From the NCBI GenBank assembly GCA_016718525.1, contig JADKDD010000002.1, positions 1,054,001 to 1,118,000 on the forward strand: DNA of 64,000 bases, given 5' to 3'. The notes beneath the pieces were generated by a model. It saw only the letters and a program-made list of their open reading frames with translations, had not been told where the DNA came from and did no database searches. The stretch's first letter is position 1, and every line of letters starts with the position of its first letter. This document shows positions 34,607 to 42,252 of the stretch, one piece after another. The DNA comes from Rhodocyclaceae bacterium. GTDB lineage: Bacteria; Pseudomonadota; Gammaproteobacteria; Burkholderiales; Rhodocyclaceae. Position numbers and translations under genes: made by a program.

Positions 34607-35065
34607 ATGAACTCATCAAAATCACAAAAAAAACCGGTCGTCGGGTATGGAGGTTGGGAATTTGCCCGCGATTTTTCTGCTGGCATTTTTGGGCTTCTCA
34701 ATACTGGACGTATATTCCCAGCGTTTGGGTTGCTACTATTGGTCATCTTCGGGCTTATAGTATGGAGGTTGCCGGATACAGACCTTGCGTTCGTCATTGG
34801 TGATTTTTTTGATGTGTTGCGTAGCTCCACCGCTCTTGCATTCGGTTTGTTTGCATCATCAAACGTTGTTTGGTTAGTTCTCTTTAGGAAACAAAAGAGG
34901 ATTTACGAAAATGAAATCAACAGACTTTCTGATATACGCCGTGATTTGTTTCACCTCGGCAACGATCAGGTTCTGATAGAGAAGCACCGAACCAGCAACG
35001 GATCGCACGTCGAAAGTTATATTTTGCCCGATTCGAATGACGGTAAATCAAAGGATATGAAATGA
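34607..35065 (+). CDS. Hypothetical membrane protein, first gene of an AT-rich pair
   Basis: The protein is 152 residues from the ATG at 34607. It has two hydrophobic segments (IFPAFGLLLLVIFGLIVW and STALAFGLFASSNVVWLVLF) separated by a short loop. A basic, charged cytoplasmic tail follows (RKQKRIYENEINRLSDIRRD) and ends in a polar stretch. I recognise no family. The last codons overlap the next gene's ATG by four bases, and the two are clearly co-expressed. Base use is more AT-rich than the flanking housekeeping genes, suggesting transfer. Confidence 0.6.
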   Translation: MNSSKSQKKPVVGYGGWEFARDFSAGIFGLLNTGRIFPAFGLLLLVIFGLIVWRLPDTDLAFVIGDFFDVLRSSTALAFGLFASSNVVWLVLFRKQKRIYENEINRLSDIRRDLFHLGNDQVLIEKHRTSNGSHVESYILPDSNDGKSKDMK

Positions 35066-35607
35066 CATCGATAATCAGCTTGCTAATAGCAACGCTAGTT
35101 TTATATATTTTGTTCCTGCAAATTCGCGAGTCCAATGAGCTCACCCGCACGAAGTTCCGGTTTCGGTACTTTGCGCTCCGCGACGAACTTGCCATGCTCG
35201 TGGCCCAAGGCAAACTCAAAGAGGACTCGTGGGAGTATCGCCACATTATTGAGACGCTGAATTTTCACATTAGCGCAGTTGAGCATATTTCCATTTTCCG
35301 CATTGCTGATGTTCTTGCGGACTACCACCTATCTTCAAAAGAAGATGTGCAGGTCAAGTCGTTTAGTAAGAAATTAGACCGTGATGATGTGGCTAAGATT
35401 GTTTTCGGTTATATGGAAGCCACTTACGATCTCATAAAACGAAATAGCAGAGTGCAAATTGCTTTGGCTCGAGTCATTGGCGAAGTCGCTCGAGAAGTGG
35501 ATATACAGGAATCCCGTGCAGCGAGGATAGCGACTACAAGAAACCGAGCGTTGTCCACAATCAGATCACATCAAAGCGTGGTTGAGTCAAGGTTGTCGGT
35601 TGCGTAA
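35062..35607 (+). CDS. Hypothetical membrane-anchored protein, second gene of the AT-rich pair
   Basis: The 181-residue protein has one N-terminal membrane helix (IISLLIATLVLYILFLQI) and a long soluble, helix-rich domain with many charged residues. The helix is followed by an N-terminal RESNELTRTKFRFRYFALRDEL segment at residues 22-43. I recognise no family. It overlaps the upstream gene by four bases (ATGA), and a strong terminator follows. The pair looks like a self-contained two-component membrane module. Nothing in the sequence proves a defence or toxin role. Confidence 0.6.
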   Translation: MTSIISLLIATLVLYILFLQIRESNELTRTKFRFRYFALRDELAMLVAQGKLKEDSWEYRHIIETLNFHISAVEHISIFRIADVLADYHLSSKEDVQVKSFSKKLDRDDVAKIVFGYMEATYDLIKRNSRVQIALARVIGEVAREVDIQESRAARIATTRNRALSTIRSHQSVVESRLSVA

Positions 35608-35623
35608 CGCCGATTACTTTCCC

Positions 35624-35654
35624 TAAAGCCCGTCCGTGAGGCGGGCTTTATTTT
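35624..35654 (+). terminator. Rho-independent terminator of the two-gene module
   Basis: TAAAGCCCG at 35624-35632 pairs perfectly with CGGGCTTTA at 35642-35650 around a nine-base loop, followed by TTTT. Confidence 0.85.
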
Positions 35655-35719
35655 GCCCAATGCAATCCCCCAGAATTATTGGGTTCAGCATTGCGTAGAT
35701 TTTGCATCAGCTAAATCTC

Positions 35720-35744
35720 GCCAGTTGGTGCTGATAACACGCCG
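35720..35744 (+). repeat. Dispersed short repeat, copy B (intergenic)
   Basis: The exact core CAGTTGGTGCTG lies at 35722-35733 and CACGCC at 35738-35743. It sits in the gap between the AT-rich module and lemA and is one of the best-conserved copies. Confidence 0.85.
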
Positions 35745-35824
35745 CTAACCTCAATCCCCTTGCGTTTTCTCCCCGCCATCCCCATATTGGCAATGTTTCC
35801 ACTTTTGAAGACAGGAAAACCATC

Positions 35825-36493
35825 ATGCGTACTCGTCTCGTAGCTCTTTTCGTTGTTGCGCTCACGATGCTGTCGGGATGCGGCTACAACCAGATTCAGA
35901 TTAACGATGAAGGCGTGAATGCCGCCTGGTCGGAGGTTTTGAATCAATACAAGCGGCGGGCTGACTTGATTCCCAATCTGGTTTCCACTGTGCAGGGCTA
36001 CGCCGCGCATGAGAAAGATGTGCTGACGCAAGTCACAGCGGCACGGGCGAGTGTGGGTGCGATGAAGGCGACACCGGAGTTGATCAATGACGAAGCAGCG
36101 TTTGCCAAGTTTCAGCAGGCGCAAGGTCAGCTCGGCAGCGCCTTGTCACGTTTGATGGTGGTCGCGGAAAACTATCCGCAGCTCAAGGCTGATGCCAATT
36201 TCCGTGATTTGCAGGCGCAGTTGGAGGGCACCGAAAACCGGATTACGGTGGCGCGCAATCGCTATATCCAGAATGTGAAGGAATACAACATCTCGGTGCG
36301 CACCTTCCCGAATAACTTGACGGCAATGGTGATGGGTTGGAAGCCCAAGGCCAATTTTACGGTGGAAGACGAAAAGGCGATTTCGGCGCCACCGGCAGTA
36401 AATTTCGGCACGACGCCGGCCAAACCGGCTGCAGCAGCGCCGTCCGGGACCACGCCGGCCGCGCCGCCATCCGCACTTCAAACCGGCTATTGA
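35825..36493 (+). CDS. lemA: LemA-family lipoprotein
   Basis: The 222-residue protein has a lipoprotein signal (LTMLSGCGYN, with Cys19) and the LemA core: VNAAWSEVLNQYKRRADLIPNLV, at about residues 32-54, plus NRYIQNVKEYNISVRTFPNN. The C-terminal 40 residues are an alanine/proline-rich tail. LemA proteins have an unclear role and are often encoded with TPM-domain proteins, as here. The next gene starts six bases after the stop. Confidence 0.92.
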   Translation: MRTRLVALFVVALTMLSGCGYNQIQINDEGVNAAWSEVLNQYKRRADLIPNLVSTVQGYAAHEKDVLTQVTAARASVGAMKATPELINDEAAFAKFQQAQGQLGSALSRLMVVAENYPQLKADANFRDLQAQLEGTENRITVARNRYIQNVKEYNISVRTFPNNLTAMVMGWKPKANFTVEDEKAISAPPAVNFGTTPAKPAAAAPSGTTPAAPPSALQTGY

Positions 36494-36499
36494 TTTTGT

Positions 36500-37354
36500 A
36501 TGCCGCGTTTTAACTTTGCCGCTGCGTTAGCGGCAATGTTCCTTTGGGCAATGGTGCAGACAACTTGTGCCATTGCTCAGGAAGCGGTGGCGGTCCCGTC
36601 CCTGACTGCGCGGGTGACCGATTTGACGGCGACCCTGAGCGCCGAGCAAAAAGCGTCGTTGGAATCCCGGCTGGCTGCCATCGACGCTGCGGGTGGTGCG
36701 CAAATCACTGTATTGCTTTTGCCGACTACACAGCCGGAAAGCATGGAGCAATTTGGTATCCGTACTGCCGAGGCATGGAGAATCGGACACAAGGGTCGCG
36801 ACAACGGCGTCATTGTCATCGTTGCCAAAGCTGATCGGCGCGCACGAATTGAAGTCGGCTATGGTTTGGAAGGCGCGATCCCGGATGCCATCGCCAAGCG
36901 CATCATCGCCGAGCAAATGACGCCGCGGTTCAAGCAGGGCGATTTTTATGGCGGGATACAAGCCACCATTGAAGGGCTGGAAATGGCCAGTCGTGGCGAG
37001 GCGCTGGATGCGCAACCCGCTACCTACGCCAAGACAGTACATAAGGTGGATATCGAGGGCTACGGCATGGCGGTGATGGCGGCTGCCTTGGTTGGTGGCG
37101 TCGTGCGAAAGATTCTGGGATTGTTTGGCGTGTTAATAGTTTCCGGATTGGTCGGCGGCGCGGCACTGCTGTTTGGTGCGTCTTGGTTGATTGCCGTCTT
37201 GCTCGGCATCGCGACCTTTATTTTGTCGTTTTTCAATCTTGGCGGCATGGCGATGGGCGGCGGAGGGCACAGGGGTGGCGGTTTTGGCGGAGGCGGCGGA
37301 TTCTCGGGCGGTGGCGGTCGTTTTGGTGGTGGCGGCGCTTCGGGGAGCTGGTAG
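36500..37354 (+). CDS. TPM-domain membrane protein (YgcG family)
   Basis: The 284-residue protein has a signal peptide and a TPM domain with ARVTDLTATLSAEQKASLESRL (about residues 34-55) and RDNGVIVIVAKADRRARIEVGYGLEGAIPD (about residues 96-125). Membrane segments lie near residues 190-245. It ends in a glycine-rich tail with GGGGFSGGGGRFGGGGASGSW-type repeats (positions 265-284). TPM domains occur in photosystem II repair proteins and in YgcG; a phosphatase activity has been reported for some. It belongs to the lemA-TPM-TPM operon. Confidence 0.88.
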   Translation: MPRFNFAAALAAMFLWAMVQTTCAIAQEAVAVPSLTARVTDLTATLSAEQKASLESRLAAIDAAGGAQITVLLLPTTQPESMEQFGIRTAEAWRIGHKGRDNGVIVIVAKADRRARIEVGYGLEGAIPDAIAKRIIAEQMTPRFKQGDFYGGIQATIEGLEMASRGEALDAQPATYAKTVHKVDIEGYGMAVMAAALVGGVVRKILGLFGVLIVSGLVGGAALLFGASWLIAVLLGIATFILSFFNLGGMAMGGGGHRGGGFGGGGGFSGGGGRFGGGGASGSW

Positions 37355-37852
37355 ATGAACTTACAACGAATTTTGAAGCACCTGATGATTCCCGACTGGC
37401 TGGCGCGACGCGGATTTTCGGCCAGTGATCTGGTGGCGGTTACCGCCGCAATCGGCGATTCCGAGCGCCGTCATCGTGGGGAACTACGCTTCGTGATTGA
37501 AGGCGCGTTGCCGGTGGGCGCCTTGCTGCAGCAAATCACCGTGCGCCAACGCGCAATTCAATTGTTTTCCGAACTTCGAGTCTGGGACACGGCGGACAAC
37601 AGCGGTGTGCTGATATACGTCCAACTGATAGACCGGCGTGTTGAGATTCTTGCCGATCGTGGCATCAACGCATTAGTGGCGCAGAGCGAATGGGATGCCA
37701 TTTGCCGTCAAATGGAAGTCGCGTTTGGTGCCGGGCAATGGCGCAGCGGTGCCGTCAATGCGGTGACGCGGGCTGGTGATTTGCTGGCACAACATTTTCC
37801 GGCGACCGAGAACAATCCCAACGAACTGCCGGATTCGCCGCTGGTCATTTGA
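37355..37852 (+). CDS. Cytoplasmic TPM-domain protein
   Basis: The 165-residue protein lacks a signal peptide and has a shorter TPM-like domain: IGDSERRHRGELRFVIEGAL, LFSELRVWDTADNSGVLIYV and VEILADRGINALVAQ. Its ATG directly follows the upstream stop, so it is co-translated. Such a membrane-plus-soluble TPM pair after lemA is common in Betaproteobacteria. Confidence 0.85.
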   Translation: MNLQRILKHLMIPDWLARRGFSASDLVAVTAAIGDSERRHRGELRFVIEGALPVGALLQQITVRQRAIQLFSELRVWDTADNSGVLIYVQLIDRRVEILADRGINALVAQSEWDAICRQMEVAFGAGQWRSGAVNAVTRAGDLLAQHFPATENNPNELPDSPLVI

Positions 37853-37853
37853 C

Positions 37854-37877
37854 ACCGTCCGGCCAGCACCAACTGGC
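37854..37877 (-). repeat. Dispersed short repeat, copy I (intergenic, hairpin form)
   Basis: The exact core CAGCACCAACTG lies at 37864-37875 with GC and GC outside it, giving a five-pair stem GCCAG/CTGGC around a CACCAA loop. The outer arm is degenerate. It begins right after the last TPM stop codon. Confidence 0.75.
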
Positions 37878-37948
37878 AAAGCCCGTACAGGCAGGCCGCG
37901 TGGTACCCTTCGCCCTCGGCTTTTTGTCAATGCATTTCCTTTGTGACC

Positions 37949-39454
37949 ATGGATTATCTCGAAAAAATACTCAATGCCCGCGTCTATGACGTGGCAATAG
38001 AAACCCCCTTGGATTTTGCCGCCAACTTGTCGGCGCGCAGCAATAACAGGATTTACTTCAAGCGTGAAGACATGCAGCCGGTGTTCAGCTTCAAGCTGCG
38101 CGGTGCCTATAACAAAATGGTGCAGCTCACCGCGGCGCAGAAGAAGCGTGGAGTGATCTGTGCCTCGGCAGGAAATCATGCACAGGGCGTGGCGCTGTCG
38201 GCCAAGAAGCTGGGTATACGCGCAGTGATTGTGATGCCGACCTCGACACCGCAAATCAAGATCGACGCGGTGGCAAAAAATGGCGGCGAAGTTGTGTTGG
38301 CTGGCGATTCTTACGACGAAGCGTATGCCCACGCGCTCACGCTTGAAAAAGCGCAACTACTCAATTTCGTTCACCCGTTCGACGACCCGGACGTGATTGC
38401 CGGGCAAGGTACCATCGGTATGGAGATTCTGCGCCAGCATCCCGATCCGATTGATGCGGTTTTTTGTTGTGTAGGCGGCGGTGGGCTCATCTCCGGAGTG
38501 GCCGCTTACATCAAACGTCTGCGCCCGCAGACCAAAGTGATCGGTGTCGAGGCTGCGGACGCTGATGCGATGACCCGCTCACTGGCGGCCGGCAAGCGGG
38601 TGCGGCTGGATACGGTTGGCCTGTTTGCCGATGGCGCCGCAGTAAAAATGGTGGGTGCCGAGACCTTTCGTTTGTGCCGCGAGTACGTCGACGAGATGGT
38701 CCTGGTCGATACCGACGCGATCTGCGCGGCGATCAAGGATGTGTTTGAAGACACGCGCTCAATTTTGGAACCTGCCGGAGCATTGGCGGTGGCCGGCGCC
38801 AAACAATGGGCCAAACAAAACGGTGTGACCGGCAAAACACTGGTAGCGATTGCCTCAGGCGCCAACATGAACTTTGATCGTTTGCGCTTTGTCGCCGAGC
38901 GTGCCGAGGTCGGCGAGCAGCGTGAAGCGGTTCTGGCAGTGACGCTGCCTGAGGAACCCGGTGCGTACAAGAAATTTATTGATTTGATCGGCCCGCGCAA
39001 CATCACCGAATTCAATTACCGCTACAACGACGCTGGTGACGCGCACGTATTCGTTGGTGTCCAGGTTGCTGATCGTCGCGAAGCAACCAAGTTCGTGTCA
39101 ATGTTGAACAAGTTGGGTTACCCGGCGATAGACCTGACCGACGATGAACTCGCTAAAGTTCATGTGCGGCATCTGGTCGGCGGCCGCGTTTCCGGAATGA
39201 TGCATGAGCTGATTTACCGCTTTGAGTTCCCGGAGCGTCCGGGCGCCTTGTTGAAATTCTTGAGCCACATGAGCGCGGGCTGGAACATCACTTTGTTCCA
39301 CTACCGTAACCACGGTGCCGATACGGGCCGCGTGTTGGTCGGTATGCAAGTACCACCAAAGGAAATGAAAGATTTCCGCGCCTTCCTGAAGGGACTCGGC
39401 TATCGTTATTGGGATGAGTCGCAGAGTGCGGCCTATCGTTTGTTTTTGGGGTGA
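37949..39454 (+). CDS. ilvA: Threonine deaminase, biosynthetic
   Basis: IlvA converts threonine to 2-oxobutanoate, the first step of isoleucine synthesis. The PLP lysine is in VFSFKLRGAYN, the substrate loop is SAGNHAQGVA, and the phosphate-binding loop is CCVGGGGLISG. Two ACT-like regulatory domains follow (about residues 330-500), as in the isoleucine-inhibited enzyme. I chose the ATG at 37949; a GTG two codons upstream is possible. The length of 501 residues is typical. Confidence 0.96.
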   Translation: MDYLEKILNARVYDVAIETPLDFAANLSARSNNRIYFKREDMQPVFSFKLRGAYNKMVQLTAAQKKRGVICASAGNHAQGVALSAKKLGIRAVIVMPTSTPQIKIDAVAKNGGEVVLAGDSYDEAYAHALTLEKAQLLNFVHPFDDPDVIAGQGTIGMEILRQHPDPIDAVFCCVGGGGLISGVAAYIKRLRPQTKVIGVEAADADAMTRSLAAGKRVRLDTVGLFADGAAVKMVGAETFRLCREYVDEMVLVDTDAICAAIKDVFEDTRSILEPAGALAVAGAKQWAKQNGVTGKTLVAIASGANMNFDRLRFVAERAEVGEQREAVLAVTLPEEPGAYKKFIDLIGPRNITEFNYRYNDAGDAHVFVGVQVADRREATKFVSMLNKLGYPAIDLTDDELAKVHVRHLVGGRVSGMMHELIYRFEFPERPGALLKFLSHMSAGWNITLFHYRNHGADTGRVLVGMQVPPKEMKDFRAFLKGLGYRYWDESQSAAYRLFLG

Positions 39455-39461
39455 TGACTAT

Positions 39462-39486
39462 GCCAGTTGGTGCTGGTAACACGCCG
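39462..39486 (+). repeat. Dispersed short repeat, copy C (at a start codon)
   Basis: The exact core CAGTTGGTGCTG lies at 39464-39475 and CACGCC at 39480-39485. The following G at 39486 is the first base of the GTG start of the molybdopterin oxidoreductase. The element fills most of the 31-base gap after ilvA. Confidence 0.85.
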
Positions 39487-41609
39487 TGAATACGGCGCAA
39501 ATTCTTGCTGAACTGGAACGCTGGACACAACTCAAAGGCGACGGCGACATTCAGGCTGCCTGCCCGCACGACTGCCCGGATACCTGCGCGATGCGAATCA
39601 CCGTCAGTGACGGTAAGGTGCTTGCAGTCAAAGGCGATCCCACCCACTCACTGACTGCGGGAACGCTGTGCACCAAGGTGAGTCGATATGCCGAGCGCAG
39701 CTACCATCCGGGTCGATTGACCACGCCGCTCAAGCGGATCGGCAAAAAAGGCAGCGGACAGTTCGTACCGATATCGTGGGACGAAGCCTACACAACCATT
39801 ACGCAACGCCTGGCCGAAATATGGCGGCGCAATCCGGAAGGCATTCTCCCTTACAGCTATGCCGGAACGATGGGACAAGTGCAGGGCGAAGGCATGGCCG
39901 GACGGTTTTTTCATGCACTGGGGGCAAGTTTGCTGGAGCGCACGATTTGCGCATCGGCAGGCAGCGCGGGGCTGGAGTTGTGCATGGGCAAAGGTATCGG
40001 GATGGATACCGAAGCCATCCGTGGCGCGAAGCTGATTGTGATTTGGGGGAGCAATCCGATCACCAGCCATGTGCATTTGTGGGCGCAAATTCAGCAAGCC
40101 AAGCGCGAGGACGCGATCCTGTGGGCGATTGATCCTTACGTTTCCGACAGCGTCGAAAAGTGCCATCACCACATCGCCTTGCGCCCCGGAACGGATGCTG
40201 CACTAGCTTATGGCATTGCGCACATTTTGCAGCGCGATGGATTGTTGGATAACGATTACATCGAGCGGTACACCAGCGGTGCCGACGAATTTCTGCGCGA
40301 AGCGGAAGGATGGCATCCCGCCCGCGCGGCAGCCTGGTGTGATGTCCCTGTCGAACAAATCGAAGCCCTGGCGCATGCCTACGGCACCACAAAGCCGGCG
40401 GCAATTCGCCTCAACTACGGCATGCAGCGCCACGCCGGCGGAGGTGATGCAGTCCGTGCAGTGATGGCCCTGCCGGCGCTCGCCGGGCAGTGGCGACACG
40501 TCAGCGGCGGCGCCGTGTTATCGACCAGCGGCTGGGCACCCAAGGCTGATCCGGCGCGCGCAGATTTGTTGGGCGACCGACGTCCGCGCAGCATCAACAT
40601 GAGTGCGATTGGTGATGCGCTTTTGGATCAAACAAATCCGGTCGAGGCGCTGATTGTTTACAACAGCAATCCGGTGGCCGTGGCACCGGACAGCACCAAA
40701 GTACGCGCCGGATTTGCTCGCGAAGATTTGTTCACTGTGGTGCTGGAACATTTTCAAACCGACACTGCGGACTACGCCGACATAATTTTGCCGGCCACCA
40801 CTCAGCTGGAACATTTCGACATTCATCGTGCTTACGGGCATCTGCACATCCTGCTCAATCGCCCGGCAATTGCCCCGATTGGCGAGGCGCGATCCAACAG
40901 CCGAATCTTTCGTGGTCTGACGAAAAGCATGCGCGCCGCACTTGGCGGTGAATGCGCGCCACTCAACGATGCTGCGCTCGATGCCTGTGATGCGCAGATC
41001 GCTCTGGAAGCGTTTGATTGGGACAGTAAAGCGCTGCAAGGCACGGTTACCGAAGACTTGTTCCGCCAAGGTCACGCGCGCTACGCTGCACCGGCGGCGG
41101 GAGTTGCCCCGTTTGCGCAAGGCAACTTCAAAACACCGGACCACAAATTCTGGTTCACCAATCCAACGCTTGCCGAGCCTTTGCCGCATGTGCGTCGCAA
41201 TCACGACGACTGGCAATCATCGCAAGCCGGAAAATTTCCGCTACAGGTCATTAGTCCGCCGGCGCGGCACTTACTCAATAGCAGTTTTGGCAATGTGAAG
41301 AGCCTGCGCGCCCTGGTTGGCAGTCCTGCGTTATTGATTCACCCGCAGGATGCTGTCGCACGCGCCATCGCGAATGGTCAATCGGTGCGCGTGTTTAATG
41401 ATCGCGGCAGTCATTTGGCGGTGGCCGAGGTCACCGAGCGCGCCCGCCCCGGCGTCGTGGTCGCCTTTAGCGTCTATTGGCACAAAGACAGTCCGGGTGG
41501 CATCAACTGCAATGCGGTGACCAGCCAGCAACTTACTGACCATGGTGCCGGCGCGACGTTTTACGATTGTCTGGTGGAAGTTGAAGTTGCGGATCGGATC
41601 GGTGTCTGA
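39486..41609 (+). CDS. Molybdopterin-containing oxidoreductase (DMSO reductase family)
   Basis: The 707-residue protein has an N-terminal 4Fe-4S binding site, CPHDCPDTCAM with a fourth cysteine in GTLCTKV, then the molybdopterin-binding part with WGSNPITSHVHLW. The C-terminal molydopterin-dinucleotide domain shows HPQDAVARAIANGQSVRVFN. It has no obvious Tat signal, so it probably acts in the cytoplasm. The start is a GTG that touches repeat copy C, and no ribosome-binding site is visible. The substrate is unknown. The last 49 bases overlap the convergent ligase gene. Confidence 0.88.
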   Translation: MNTAQILAELERWTQLKGDGDIQAACPHDCPDTCAMRITVSDGKVLAVKGDPTHSLTAGTLCTKVSRYAERSYHPGRLTTPLKRIGKKGSGQFVPISWDEAYTTITQRLAEIWRRNPEGILPYSYAGTMGQVQGEGMAGRFFHALGASLLERTICASAGSAGLELCMGKGIGMDTEAIRGAKLIVIWGSNPITSHVHLWAQIQQAKREDAILWAIDPYVSDSVEKCHHHIALRPGTDAALAYGIAHILQRDGLLDNDYIERYTSGADEFLREAEGWHPARAAAWCDVPVEQIEALAHAYGTTKPAAIRLNYGMQRHAGGGDAVRAVMALPALAGQWRHVSGGAVLSTSGWAPKADPARADLLGDRRPRSINMSAIGDALLDQTNPVEALIVYNSNPVAVAPDSTKVRAGFAREDLFTVVLEHFQTDTADYADIILPATTQLEHFDIHRAYGHLHILLNRPAIAPIGEARSNSRIFRGLTKSMRAALGGECAPLNDAALDACDAQIALEAFDWDSKALQGTVTEDLFRQGHARYAAPAAGVAPFAQGNFKTPDHKFWFTNPTLAEPLPHVRRNHDDWQSSQAGKFPLQVISPPARHLLNSSFGNVKSLRALVGSPALLIHPQDAVARAIANGQSVRVFNDRGSHLAVAEVTERARPGVVVAFSVYWHKDSPGGINCNAVTSQQLTDHGAGATFYDCLVEVEVADRIGV

Positions 41610-42208
41610 ATCCCGCTTTCGGTAACAATCAAGTCCATTGGCTGATCATGCCGATGGGGAAGCACAGTTTCCACTTCTGCCAATGAAAACCCCACGCCGA
41701 TGGCGACCCGCTTGATTCCCGACGTGGTGTATTTGGCCAGCGTTCGATCAAAGTAACCACCGCCGTAGCCGAGGCGAAATCCAAACTTGTCGTAGGCAAC
41801 CAGCGGAATAAGCAATACCGCTGGCGCATCGACAAATTCGGTTTGCGGTACCGGGATGCCATGCCGGTCAGCTGCCATTACAGATTGAGGCGTCCATTGA
41901 CGGAACATCAGTGGTGCTGCGGCATGTTCAGAGACAGCAACGGCAGCCTGCCAACCTTCGGAAATCAATTGCGTCGCCAACGGGATACAGTCAAATTCTC
42001 CGCGTATAGGCGCACAAAAACCAAAACTTGCCGGGCTTTGTTGGGCAAACCATTTGCTCAGGGACTGCTGAATCGCAGCAGACATCGAGGCATGCAATTC
42101 GGTGCTGCGGGCCAATGCGACACGTGCGGCGAGTCGTTCCCGGCGCATAGCAGCCCGAACAGCGAGTGATTCCGCAGAATTTTCAGGCGATGTACTAACT
42201 TTCGTCAT
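41561..42208 (-). CDS. 5-formyltetrahydrofolate cyclo-ligase
   Basis: The enzyme converts 5-formyl-THF to 5,10-methenyl-THF using ATP. Family motifs are RRERLAAR, GIPVPQTEF and FGFRLGYGGGYFDRTLA, plus ETVLPHRHDQPMDLIVTESG. The ATG at 42208 gives 215 residues. The last 16 or so residues lie in the overlap with the molybdopterin gene and extend past the usual family end. It is divergent from slt with a 44-base gap. Confidence 0.92.
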   Translation of the reverse strand: MTKVSTSPENSAESLAVRAAMRRERLAARVALARSTELHASMSAAIQQSLSKWFAQQSPASFGFCAPIRGEFDCIPLATQLISEGWQAAVAVSEHAAAPLMFRQWTPQSVMAADRHGIPVPQTEFVDAPAVLLIPLVAYDKFGFRLGYGGGYFDRTLAKYTTSGIKRVAIGVGFSLAEVETVLPHRHDQPMDLIVTESGIQTPIRSATSTSTRQS

Positions 42209-42252
42209 GGTAAGGTGATAGGTGCAAGCAATCGAACAGTCAACGACATCCA

